In this document: positions 1 through 12,900 of the stretch, piece after piece
Numbering within the stretch: the first letter of the stretch is position 1
Layout of the letters: each line of letters opens with the position of its first letter
DNA from: Dromaius novaehollandiae
Lineage: Eukaryota; Chordata; Aves; Casuariiformes; Dromaiidae
NCBI RefSeq assembly: GCF_036370855.1
Contig: NC_088099.1
Coordinates: 29,470,501 to 29,534,500, forward strand
Reading direction: 5' to 3'
Length of the DNA stretch: 64,000 nt
Position numbers and translations under genes: made by a program
The notes under the pieces: model-generated
What the model saw: the letters and a program-made list of their open reading frames with translations, nothing else
Database searches by the model: none
What the model was told of the DNA's origin: nothing

Positions 1-3000
1 ATGCACAAGCAGGATAAGAAACTTCTCCAGCATTTCTCCCTACCCCCCACTTCCTCTTTACCATGCCCAGATGTCACATCAAATCTGAACACATACAAAA
101 GCTTTCAAGAAAGAGAGGAAAGCTTCCCCCCAGCTCAAGTCCTGAACCTAAAATATTTCTGAAAGGTTGCTACTGTGGGAAGGGGGAGGGAATGGGGCGG
201 GGGGGGGGGGGGAATCAGTATAATGGCCTACTTCCAACTGGCCTCTTTTCTTCTCTGCCTCAAGGAAACACAACTTCTAAACAAGCAGAGACGCTAAGTT
301 TCATCAGCTAAATACCTTTATACACAAGTCCAGGCCTGTAGGGATGGCTGCTGCCCTTTAAGTCAGTATTTGTCTTCCATTCATCACAACTTTAAGGCCT
401 ATTTTTATTTTTCAGAACACAAACAAAAGACACACTCAAATCATACAAGAAATAGTCCAGCGAAACTGGAACCCACTCCAGCCCTAAGGACTCGCCACCA
501 TTTAAGATCCAAAAAGATTCTTTGACCGCAGTCATCTAACGAAGAAGAAAACATTTGTGCTTTCTTACTCGCAATATTATTCTCATCACACACTTGGATT
601 CCTTGCTGAACCAGCTAAACCAAACGCTCAGGCGATGTGACAGTTAATCAGAGCAGAAGAATTGCATCACAAGGGAAAAGACAAACTAGTTTTTCACTCC
701 AGTCAGGATTCTGACAAAACTCCACAGGTTGCCTTTAAGCACGGGAGACTTCCAGCATTACCGAGCCTCTACATTCCCTAAATAAAACTGCCTTTGCCCT
801 AGGAAAAAGAAAAATGTTTTTTTAAACTGCCAGATTATGTCAAACCACCTCTTGTATAGATCTAGGCAATAAGATTTGTCAGCCCACACTGACTCCAAGT
901 TTATAGAACCTAAACTAGACATTTGAATTAGCTTAATCCACAGGAAAAAGGCTAACCGGGGCAAATCCCGTTGCTTGAAATTTATTACAGAAGATACCAA
1001 AAACAGCATTTCTAACCCATCTGGAGAGTACCACTAATCTGAAATAAATTTAGAATAGCTAATTAAGCAGGACATTTGATATAAACTACTCTTTATGTTT
1101 TGATATAGACACTCAAACCAAAAATATTCAGAAGCAAAAGAACGTAGATGGAGCTTGTATGGAGGGAAAATTCAGCATCACTGAACAGGAGATGGAGGAC
1201 AACTACACAGTGGCTGGGAGTGAGGAAGAAGAGGGTGAAACAGGGACAGATGATAATCATTGTAAGCTTCCAGTACTGTGCCAGGGCCAAACAGACCACC
1301 GCAGCAAGCGGGGCAATGCCGGGTAGGTGGGGGAGACGAGCTGAGACAAATTGGTGATGGTGGTTGTTTTGGTATTAGCTGCGGGTTTGGCAGTGATGTC
1401 AACACTCCTGGAACAGCACCTTCAGCACTAGAGTACACACATACACCCCCACCCACCCACACAGACGCTTACTAAAAACAGCAACAACAAAAGCCACAGT
1501 GATGGGCTAGTGATGGTCAAGGGAAGAGTCGAAAGAAAGAAAAAAAGAAAGATGACAAAACTGGATCACCTGCCTTATAGCATAGGCTTAGAATTCAAAC
1601 CTATTGAAGATAAAGAGGCTAATCAAACTACTCCTTTACCTCTATCTGCTTCAAAGGGGAAAATTAACATGTTCATACAGAGTTACTCAACCTGGGGAGA
1701 AAGAGGCTCTACCAAGGCCTGTTGCCATCTATCCACCTTTTACAATGAAATAAACAGAACTTTCTGCATGTAGCACTGTGGTCTACAAGAACCCCTTTGG
1801 TCTTGATGCATCTTAAGAGAACTGGGTTGTTCAAGCATATTGAAATATATTAAAGGCTGAGAGCAAAACAGTTGAATTGGCTTCTCAGAGAATGAGAAGC
1901 TAGGAGAACACTCGGGGGAGAGGGAAAAAAAGAAAAAAGAAGAAAAAAGAAAAACACCCACACACAGTATTTCTATTTCCCATGCAAAAATGTAAGCAAC
2001 AACAGTTGGTGTCCTCAGATGTCTGCTTTTCACCTTTAAGTACTTCATATTATGAGAATAGTCTGTTCAAATAACTTGTGCGCAAGTACCAAATGAATGG
2101 CATACAAATGTGGGCAATTACTAAGTAGGACAGGCATGAGAGAGGACATATAAAACTTGTCTAGATGGTATTTTTACTTTGCCCCCCAAACGGTTCTTAA
2201 AAATAAAGTCTATCATTTTAAACTCTTTACTACATGCAACTGTACAAAAACACCTAAAAAAGAGCATTTAAATTTCCCTTATCAGTACTGGAAACAATGG
2301 AGATTTTTCAGTCCAGTCATTGTCACCAGGATAAAATCCAAAGTGTATAGACATTTATCCCTCAGGATAATCCTTGTCAATATTCAGAAATTTCTTTTAA
2401 TTTTGCCTGCCTGGACAAGAGTTTTCATCTTCTCACTTAGCTCCTCACTGAGCAAGACTGGAGGAAAGACACTAACATTTGAGTCTACCAAATGTTGTTT
2501 TCCATAGCTATGTACAGAAACCTAGAAATAGTTTTAGTGAAGTCATTCTCCAGGGATGCCTAGTCCTGTGGATTTAAACACTGGTCAGAGCAAGTATTGC
2601 AAAAAATAAATCAATGTTTTTCCTTTCCTTTTATGATGTTCTTTATCAGAAGCAGTGTAATTCTTGCTAAACTGACAAGTTTTGCCTGACACGTTGTCAG
2701 GTTTCATCAGTAGATAACAATAGCCAATTGTGAAAGAAAAGATTACATACTTAAAAAAAAAAAAACCACAATGTGACACCATGTAATCTTGACATGTGGC
2801 AACCACATTTTCGACAATCAAAAAGAAAAAAAAAAACAATCTGTTCTTAACCCAGTGCCTTCCATTTCAAGTACCACACTTTTGCACCACTTCAGAATCA
2901 ATAACCAAGGTCCCAGAAAAGTCTCCTCACAGATTCCTGCTCAGCTGCCTTTAAACGAATACAAGTAGATCTCCTACCCACACTGGCACAAAGTAAAGGT

Positions 3001-5148
3001 TAAGCTGGTCATTATAAAACATGGGTTACCTGGGGTTAGGCTGGAACAGAGTGTTTACCCAAGAGTTTAAGTGGGAAATTGCTGTATGCTTTGTCCATAA
3101 TGGAACATTAAAACGGCTTTTTTTTGTAACAGGTGCCAGCTTTATAGTAGGAGAGATTTTCAACAGGCTGGCAGCCACCTGAAACAATCAACACTGTCAG
3201 CAAGTGATAATCTTGCCGCAGAAAACTAAAGGGTTCCAGATAACACGATGCTCATTTGGATGCATGGGAGTAGTTCTGTTTGGAGTGCGCTTTAACTGCT
3301 GAACAAGTAGTTTAAGGATATTTGGGAACAGGAAAAAGACTAGAGTCACGTTTTATCATTGTTCTTCCGTGGCAGGAAATCAAGTACCAGGCCAGAGCAG
3401 AAGGAAAAATTGCCTCTATGAAAACTACAACTTGTTTCAGGTAGGAAAGCTACCTGCGGAAAGGAATACTTCTATTTTGCCATCATTGTCCCATGTCACC
3501 TGTTCTGGAAGGAATTACATATTACATGTGGAATAGGAGTTTAAACAGTGAAAAGAAACAGAAATCAAGTAACAGAACGAATGCTTGCATTACGTGGTGC
3601 CAAGAAACTTAAGGCTCAGAGGCACAAATCGAGCTGCAGCACAAGGTATTTTATACTGTGCTCAGCAGTGGAAGCATCTACGCATACTGGTCTGCTACAA
3701 AAGCAAAACCCAAAATACTAGCTTAGTCCCATTTTTCCTAATTAGCCCTGTCATCTGCTGTCACACTCACATTTGTCTTAGACCTGTTTTCAGTTGTCTA
3801 TGCAGTACTGCAGCAAACCAAAAGCAATTTAACTGTGAAGACTCCACAGTAACTTAGGGTTTCTGAGGTGAAAAGGCATTTTTTCCAAAGATTAAAAATA
3901 ATGGATCAATAACAAAATAACAAGACTTGGACAAACGAAGTTGAATATATTAGGTGAAAAAAACCCACAAACTGTAATACACTCATTGCAAACTTCCTTA
4001 CTATAAGTATCCCTCTCAAAATGCAAAATCAAAAGAGATAGAGAATTAATGAGATATGACAAACCAAGTATGTCTAGTGTGTTTTTCCAGCTTATAGTAC
4101 TTCATAATCACTCATGGAAGAACTATACTGAGAACTAAAACATCTACAAGACATATCTAAAAGCTGCCATCACCTCCTAATCATTAAAACTAAGACAATA
4201 CTGTAGTATCCCTAGAGCATTTATTATCATTATCAATTCTTCATATGTTACTTGCATATTATGACAATTAATAAAACTTTTAGTCCTGGACAGGCTGGTG
4301 AGAAGGAAAAAAAGGGAGTAAACAGAGATGGAGAGGCAGAAGGAAACATTAAAGATTATGCCCCTTGGCCAAGTGAGAATTAAGGGGGGTGGGGGGAAGG
4401 GGGAGGGAACAAGGCAAAAAACACCCATACCCCCTCACATATACCCATCTCCCCTCCCCCCACACATATGCTAACACCATATTTAAATCCTAGTCTAGAC
4501 AAGGCTTTAGAAATCCTACTTTAACAGAGTAAAGTGGAAAAAATAGTCATCAATGAGATTATTTTAATAGGTTTTAGTTGTCTTAACACTTCAGTGATAT
4601 GCACATTTCTTTTTTCTTTTTTAATATTGTGGCAGTTTTAAGTAATGCAAAAAAGTTGGCTTTTGATTCAGTTTCTTTGTGAGCACCCTCCTGATGTGAA
4701 AGCAGCACAGCTGCTTTTACCACTTCTGATTCTGTTCCATCCAAGAAGCATGTAATGGGGGCAAACATTCAAACTAGCCTTACCAAGACTTGAAATGAAA
4801 AAAGTACCATATTGTAACTCCCATCCCTTCCACCAATTACAAAAGTTATCATCAGATTTTTAGCTTCGTCATTTATGAGACTTGATTTTCTGGTTTTCGC
4901 AGGCCTATAAGAATGGGACCACAGACTGATCTACCATCTGAATTAGAATTGAGGGGTTTCTGCTTCTTCTGATTCAACGTCTTGAGAAAGGGAAGCACAT
5001 ACATGTAAAAAAATAGATTAACAGCAAAAATGCAACTTTGAGAGTCCCCTACTTTAAGAAAAGCAGTAACAGAAAGCGAACAATGACTCCAGGATATCAT
5101 ACCGCAGTTGGAGAGGTTCATTTACTTGTGAATATATTATTTACTTGC
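1..5148 (-). other. CNOT10 intron 13 (start) up to the window edge
   Basis: 5.1 kb without a recognisable exon. I looked on the minus strand for the expected following blocks (the segment after ENL, the YPSSV/LFNLGSAYCLRSEYDKA repeat, and the C-terminus) and did not find them. The stretch is AT-rich, with a G14 run at 199-212, a purine-rich tract around 1921-1955 and several short A runs. I see no RNA gene or recent transposon. Confidence 0.7.
199..212. repeat. G14 run
   Basis: Homopolymer preceded by GGGGC in CNOT10 intron 13; C-run in the transcript. Confidence 0.9.
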
Positions 5149-5229
5149 CTTAAATTTTCTAATTCCTGTTTCTTCAAAGGCGAAGAAGGTGGAGCTGCAA
5201 TGAATTTATCCCCTTCATGACTTTTATTG
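5149..5229 (-). CDS. CNOT10: CNOT10 coding exon 13, with apparent GC donor
   Basis: 81 nt encoding residues 505-531 plus two bases: [20 protein letters not shown] then QELENL. Acceptor TTCTAG. The 3' junction reads TTTAAG/GCAAGT, the classical AG/GCAAGT form of a minor GC-AG intron. The nearest GT lies 4 nt further on (GTAAAT) and would insert extra bases at a place where the family protein continues directly. It is the last CNOT10 exon I can find in the window. Confidence 0.88.
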
Positions 5230-8200
5230 CTAGAATAAAAACAGTATGTCAGTTACAAGGAGTGACTATGAAGACTTAATAAAAATTCTTAGTGTAATAA
5301 CCATCAATATTAATTCACTTCATTTAAAAGGGCAGCAAAAACTGTACTGAGAAACAGGGAACTGAAGCTATTTAAAAACTGAGGCTAATGCTCTTGTCCT
5401 AACTTCTATTTGAGAGGGAAGAAGGGGGACATTCGTTTGTCAGTCAAATCCTTCCCAGCAAACAGTCTTCAAAAATAGCTTGAGGCTGTGGGAAGTGGAA
5501 GTTCCATATAGGACAAATACTTAAAACTCAAGAGATACAGAACTCCCTGTGCCTGTGCTTGTAGAGTACAGCCTCCCTTCCTGTAAGAAAACCAGGAAAC
5601 TAGCTACTCTCCCTAGATTTCTCAGTAATGAAGTACATAAATATTCCAGAAAGATATAGATGTATCTGACCCAGAGAGTAGAAGAATCCAAGAAAATTGT
5701 ACTTGACGCTGTTGTAGTATATGCAGCTCATGCCTTTGCCAAAAATCAGATCAAAAAATAGCCCTAAGCCACGTACTTTATTCACTGTTTCCTTGTGAAT
5801 AAAAGAAGAATCTGCTTCTAAGTCAGCCTGTTCAATTAGTGGGATTTGCTTCAAGACTACCTTGTTCAGTTAGTGGGATTTTCTTCAAACGTCTTCTACC
5901 TTTTACTGCTCTACACCCAACACGGGGTCCCTTGTTAGAAGCAACACACCCTTCCAGGACCTTTCAGAACATAACACAGGAGATCAACAACAGCCTGCTT
6001 AGTTGCTGTCAGTTGTTTGACAGTTCGAAGTTAGCAATGACCAGTAGGAGATAGGAGGGAGGGAGGTTTGTTTGTTTTGTTGAGGTGTGTGGGGGTTGTT
6101 TTTTAAACTAACGAAGCATCTGCTTTTGAAACCAGAAGGTAATAACATATCTTCCTGTACAGTACATATTTTCCTTCCCTCACTCCTACAAACACACACA
6201 TACGCACTATGGTTAATAAAAAGACAGAAGGTTGGAGCTGAGTAACAGCCTCTGTTTTTTCATCACTGCCCCTCACCACAAGTAAAGACAAAAAGCTGAG
6301 AATTGATATTTCATTTAAATCAGAGCTGCTCCATCCCAAAAGGCTGCATGCAGCTTGCCAGGGGAATTTAGCCAGTTCACAACGACCACCCTCAGTACAC
6401 AAAAACACCCAGACTCTATCAATCACTTTGGCCAAGGAAACCATTTATTTTTGACCCGTCGCTCCTGGTAATAGCAGTAGCAAGGCTATCACATAAGTTT
6501 GCTGGTCACTTGACAGGGAAGATTGTCACTGGGGAAAAAGGGTTATGGAGAACAGCCTTCACAAATTACTGTAGCAGCAGCAGCCACCTCTTCCCAGCCA
6601 TGGTCTAGCCCTGGGCAACCTCACAACATGCAGGGATGTACCCTGTGCCAGTGCAACATAGCGTATGTGCAGTAAATCCTGCCATGTGACAAATGGTTCT
6701 ACTATCTTAAAAGTCTATCTGTTCTTGGGTCTGACAAAAACATTGCATTTTCCCCCCCATTATTCTTCCTAAGTAGTTCGAGTTCTAGCATGCCCACCTT
6801 TTCCAGATTTATTATAACTATTTTCTTCTCAAAACAGTCATTCATGAAAGTGTACACAATAACCAAAGCTCCTCTCATAAAGAAGGTCAGAATAATCTCT
6901 GTAAGCCCAAGATCCATGAAAAAACTAAGCATCTTCCTGATAGTTAATATTTGACTTTTTTTTTTGAAGCTTTAAGGAAAGAAAGATTTTTTCCTCAAGC
7001 TCCTTTTGGTAAAATGCAATTTATTAAACAATAACTCTGTACTACTGTCCTTCCTATCTACTAAACCTAGCTTTCCATTTTTACTCCAAAGCAAACACAG
7101 CAAACAAAGCACACTAGGGCTGAATGCCAAGGCTGATCAGGGGGAAATATTTACAACTGAGTTGCTAGACACTTATCTATTGAATCAACTACATGGCACA
7201 AAGAAAAGAAAAGAAAAAAGAAAGTCACTGTAACAAGTGAAACTTCACTTAGAATTAGAGAAATACCAATATGCACTGCAGGGGTGTGTGGGAAAACAAA
7301 ACATTCACAGCACACAAAAATACAGCCAGTGAATTAGACAGTGAAGGAATTCCACTGTCTAATTTATTAAAGTGGTTTCATGGTAGAGACCAACTCAGTA
7401 TTTTTTCTTCTTAAATTAGCATATCAGCAATCAAAACAACAATCAGTTTTACAATTTTCTTGGATATCACAACACCGCTGAGAGAAATTTCGCATCCTTT
7501 ACTTTTTCTGCTGGCCAAACAGGATAGGTAGCAGACACAGACTTCCAGCCTACATTTACTAAAGAAAAAAAAAACCACACAATTCAAACTATACTATTTT
7601 GTTTACCTGCAGGCTTCACTGCTTTCACTGTTTTCTGCATTTCCCCCCAGCTGGTTACTAGCTTTAGACCCATTTTCCTGCTTTGGTTCCTGCTGATCTT
7701 CTGGCAGTAACAGCAAGGCATTTCTTAGACAGATTGCTGCAAATTCCATACTGGCTACAGGAATTGCTGAGGACTGCCCATCACTGAAAAGGGACGCAGA
7801 AGTTAACCAGTGAGTAACAAACCTACTAAATTAAACAGTAAAGGTAGAACTCTAGAAAGACCTGAATGCAGAAGGAATGTTATCCTAAAATAAGTTAAAA
7901 TCATGTTTTAATATATCAAAGTATTTAATTTATGAAGCAAGATGTATATATCCTGCTATTCTAATACAGAAAGTACACCAGGAGGCCCAAGTAGAATGAG
8001 TAGATTCAACTACATGAGAATTACATGAAAATGTTGTTTTTCTCGACTTCGCTTCTTACAGCAATCAGATTCCTCCCCTACTTTTCTAGAATAGATTACT
8101 GAAAATATATTTTTAAATGAGAAATGATTATATTTCTCTGAAATATAAGTGAGAAATCAATTTTAAGTTTTAATGGCCCTCTAAGTTTCAATGAATACAC

Positions 8201-9885
8201 AATTAAGCCCTCTGCTGGCCATCATAAAGGAGGCATCCAAATGATGTTCAAGAAAGACTCACCAAGCATTTTAACATGCCTCTGCACTACAAGGATAATG
8301 TCAAAACGAACAAAGTTTTTCCACAACAGTTCAGAAGATTCCTGATAAACAGATACATATTCTTAACAAAGCTGTGATAATGAATCAAAGAGGCCAGAGA
8401 AAACACACTTACTTATAAATGACATTCTGTATTGACTGGGATGCCAGGACTATCTTACGGTGGTAGCCTTGACCGACTATAGATTGCACAATTCCCTTTT
8501 TGCTGGGAAGACCTTTAGTTTCTTGTTCTGATGTCTAAAAAAAGAAAAAGAGGATTAAAATATTAAAGCGGCTGAATGAGAGCTTGACAAAATTACTGGA
8601 AAGTTGGAAGAACACTTCGAACCCAGCTAAACTGTAAAAATTAATAGTTTATATGGGTACCGGTTTAGTTCTTAAGCACCACAAAGGATCAGGCACCTTC
8701 TATTGTCTTCGCATTGCAGAGGGATTTTACTGCACACAGTGTAACTGTGATTAAGTCATAGATTACTTCTGAGAGCTTTTCTGATAGCCTACTGACCTAG
8801 TTTCTCCTGTTTTGAAAGAGAAAGAACAATGAACCAAGCCATATTAAAGAACTGCTATGACATCTAAAGAGAAGCCATATGATCAGCCAAATAATATCCA
8901 GAATTGGTACTGTAATTCATCATCTTCCCTCCATGCTTACACAGTGTTCAAAATACTCTATGAAAACCTGCTCAAACCATTCCATGCAGAACAAACCATA
9001 ACATATTCACACTTACATCAATTTATTAAAAAGATATTTTGGTATGCAGATATTCTGGAAGTCAAATGAACTTAAAAACTCCTAATCAGTCCCACAAACT
9101 ATCTCCACACCATATTTATTCTGATTTTTGCCATGAGTGACCTTAATGACATTGCTGGTAAGTAAAGTTAGTGGAGAAGAGTCACAGCTGTAAGGAGAAA
9201 CAGCAGGCATGTATTTTAATATGTTAAATAGGTATCACTTTCTGGAAAGTTTATCACAATCTGTCGTGAAGAAGAATACAGACCTGATAATGGCAGTAAC
9301 TGACAAATTAAAACACGTATATACAATAGGTTTGGATATAAAGCATATATTTTGCAGAAAAATATTTAAAAAAATCTGCAGAAAGGGAATCATCACCCAT
9401 CTATATTTTATATGCTAAAATACCAAAGCAGATGAAAATTTACTTCGGTGAAATTACTTTTCTGTATGAGGTCCAGCACACAAAATGAATACATATTTAG
9501 ATATATAGAAATATTATTGCAAATTGAGTTGCAAGGTGAAATTAAACACCTTATTGATTTTTAAGGCCTCACTTGCCACATTGTAAACTTATGTTTAACT
9601 TAAAAGACACTTCCCCTTCTCTTTAATATTAAACAGTATCCACATTTTTTTTTCCCCCTTAAGATTACAGTCAGGAAACACCAAACTGCTTCTATGACAC
9701 AATTTCAAACTCCTTGGTATACCACAATCATCAATATTATGACTGTAGCATAACGAAAGCTAGGTTACAGGAGCCTGATGTCATCTACTGCTTCAGGTGG
9801 TTTGCAGTAAACAGAGAAGTGCTCCATGAGGGTTGGTCCTTCCCTTTTCCAGACCGTTAAACACTGTCCCTGTAAAGAGGACCCC

Positions 9886-9932
<47 letters not shown>

Positions 9933-12900
9933 AAACCATATGCTAATCAACCCTCCCATACCCAGCTTCCTGGTAGAGATCATCAGTTGAGTCTCCTTTA
10001 TTAGGTGTACTTCGTAATCAGTAGGATATACATCTAAAATTGCAAAATGAGTAGGATGAAAGCTGTCTTTCATGCATTCACTGTGGTCCATGAAACTAAG
10101 TAGCCAGATCTATGAGACAACAGGTAACACACTGCACAACTAAAGTCAGTGCATTTTTCAAGCCAAAACTCTTTAAGCTTCAACACTCCACCTGTAAAAC
10201 AGGGGCAACTGCAATCCTCATCTACAAAGCTGCTGTGAATAGCTTTCTTTGCGTTTCTGAAACGCACAGACCCCCAAAACAATGAGCATCATTGAAAATC
10301 CCAAGGGAGAATTATGAATTTTGTGTTTATAAGGTTTTGTGTAGTGCACAGTAAATAAAGGCACATGAGCCACCCACAGAGGGAAAACAGTGAATTCAGA
10401 GGAAAAATGGAGCAAATACAGCTGTTTGTTCAATTAATCCCTCCCATCCTGCGCACTAAGTGAAACGGGCATACTGTGAAAATAACTGCATGGGAGCATG
10501 TAATTATAGATTACATCGTTACACCCACACACAAGGGAGATGAATTAGAGTTTCAGAGGAAATCAAGTATGACATCTTGTAATTTCATCAACTGACAATT
10601 TTTGTGCTGTTTTCTGTTCAAAAGAAAGAGCAATCCCTTTCCACAGCCCTCCGAATTTTAACACGTGGGATTATCCTAAGCAGACACGCATCAACATGCT
10701 GAAACCAACATGCCCCAACAGGTATGCAACACCTCTACTGTCAGTGGTTTCCACAAACTTCGCCAAAGGAGGAACGACAAACCTCAGCCATTACGGATTC
10801 ACTTCCCCAGTGGCTGTGACCACAAAGACTTCAGGGGAGAATATTGGTCTCAACTTCCTCAGCCTCTGCCCCTTTTAGACTAGCCACACTACAGTCTTAT
10901 CCCTGTCTACCTTCAGCAGCAACTGAGAGAAGAAATAATGAAAGCTTAAATGAGATATTTGGCTGCATGAAAAGAAGGAAGATCGCATGAGAAGATCTCA
11001 AAGGAAATCAGACTGCATCTTGTTACTTACATCCAGTCCTATAAGTCATATTTGAATTTGGATGGTGTATTTATTGTAGACAAAAATCAAACGAGAAGTT
11101 TGTATTACCTGTACATCACAAAAACTTTAACTGAACAAAACTTTAATTGAATAATTAATTGAGAGTCACAGGAAGGAAACTTCTCTATAATCAAGTATTG
11201 TAGTAGTCCTCTGCAAGATTCTTTGCATCCTCCAATAAAGTTCTGGGCACTGGACATACTGCTGTATTTTGTTTTTAAATAAAATTGACCACCAGTCTGA
11301 TCCAATAGCCACATATATAAAAGCATTAAAAAGTTAACCTTAATGAGTGCTAGAACAGTAACAGCATATTTTCAGTCATACCTTACATACTAGCATCTGG
11401 CCTTAAAGTAGGATAGGCATATGCTTTCTCCCATTACTCTAACTAAATTTCAAGGTAGAACCTCATCGTTTCAGAAGCTGTAATGCAATTCCTGAAGACT
11501 AAACATAAAAATCTAAGATGCTTCAGTCAAACACTTTCCAAGAAAGAAGAGAAATCCTTCCTTGTCAGAGCAGCAGCAACAAAAGCTGTTACAGTTGTTT
11601 CTGTGCATCAAACCTCCAAGAGGACATCAAACCTTCAAGAGTAGCCATGAAAATTTTCCTTCCTTGGGTATTAGTCAAATTGGTCACTGACTCCTATCTC
11701 ATCTTGCTATTTCTGCAATCCGGTAACAGAAATGCTTGGAAGAGCTGAACTTAGTACAGAGAAGAGAACAGATCTCATACAAGTTTAATTCATCTGTTCA
11801 CACCAAAAAGACAACTTACATCAAATATATGTAAGCCAGGATTTTACCACACATATAAAATAAGTGTGGAAAGCTAAGACATTATTAAATATCCGTAAGT
11901 AATAGGTCACACAATGTTAATATCTACATCTTAAGTAGAGCGCATTCACTACAGAGAAAGAACATGTTGCTTCCTGTTAAAAGGTAAAGTCTCATTAGAG
12001 AATAATACAAGTTTCTCTCCAAATAGTATCTTTATTTCTAAAAATTATTTCAAGACAAAAGTTAAATCCTCAGACGATTTGAAGAAATCTAATGTGCTTA
12101 AAACTAATTTAGGACTGCCCATTCAAATTATGAGTTGGAATAGCCTAAAGGGAGTAATGGTAAATTGCCAAAGAAAAATCATGTTAAACCAGTCTCTCCA
12201 GCAAAAAACCTGTAACTTAGAGGAAGAGCTGTAACAGCCACTTACGTGCTTTTGTTTTATCTCATGCTAATCTTTAAAATAGCCCCCTCAAATTCTTCTG
12301 ATCTTAGAAAAGTCGATTAAGCACTGGGCCTCAAGTCACTGTTTCTATGGAACAAAGAGACGGTGTTTTTCTTCCACCTCTGTTGGAGCTTCAGATTAAA
12401 CACATGCACACACACACAAAGAATTAATCTGGACTTACATAGAGCATCAGGCCTATAAAATACATAGATCAACTCAAGGTATTATTTCTTCTCTTTCGTG
12501 ATCACATGTATTTCAAAACCACCATGGCATCAACAAAAGGAATTTGCAAATCTACTTACCCCTTTATTGGCAGCAATGCAGCATTCTGCTATTCTCAGCC
12601 AAAGACGAGGGTTTGAGTGATAAACCTGGACTGCCTCTATCAAGCATTCAAAAGCAGCTAAGGGCCTCCCAATATGTAAAAGCTGTATTCCACAATTGTA
12701 GAGTAATTCGTACCGTTTATTAGTCAATAGTGTACACATAGGTCTTCCTGAAAACTTTTTACCTGCAGAAAAGGATTAGATAGTTTTGGATATGCAGCTC
12801 AGGAGGGCTGAAAACACAACCCTCTGTTGGGGGGGGGGGGGTGAAATACAACCAAATACTGTGAAACCACTTCTTTCTTTACACAAATTCAATAGCTTCC

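Larger units (their letters stand above)
5230..7606 (-). other. CNOT10 intron 12
   Basis: 2.4 kb AT-rich intron. It contains a diverged tandem duplication of about 34 bp (5828-5895) and a perfect 12-bp-arm hairpin (7332-7364). No gene or recognisable transposon seen. Confidence 0.85.

Noticed and set aside
1-5148. Further CNOT10 exons at the left edge
   Set aside because: None of the expected C-terminal blocks was found on the minus strand; the remaining exons are most likely beyond the window.
9889-9925. T37 as the poly(A) tail of a minus-strand retrocopy
   Set aside because: The sequence on the 5' side of the tail shows no recognisable gene or repeat, and no target-site duplication is visible.
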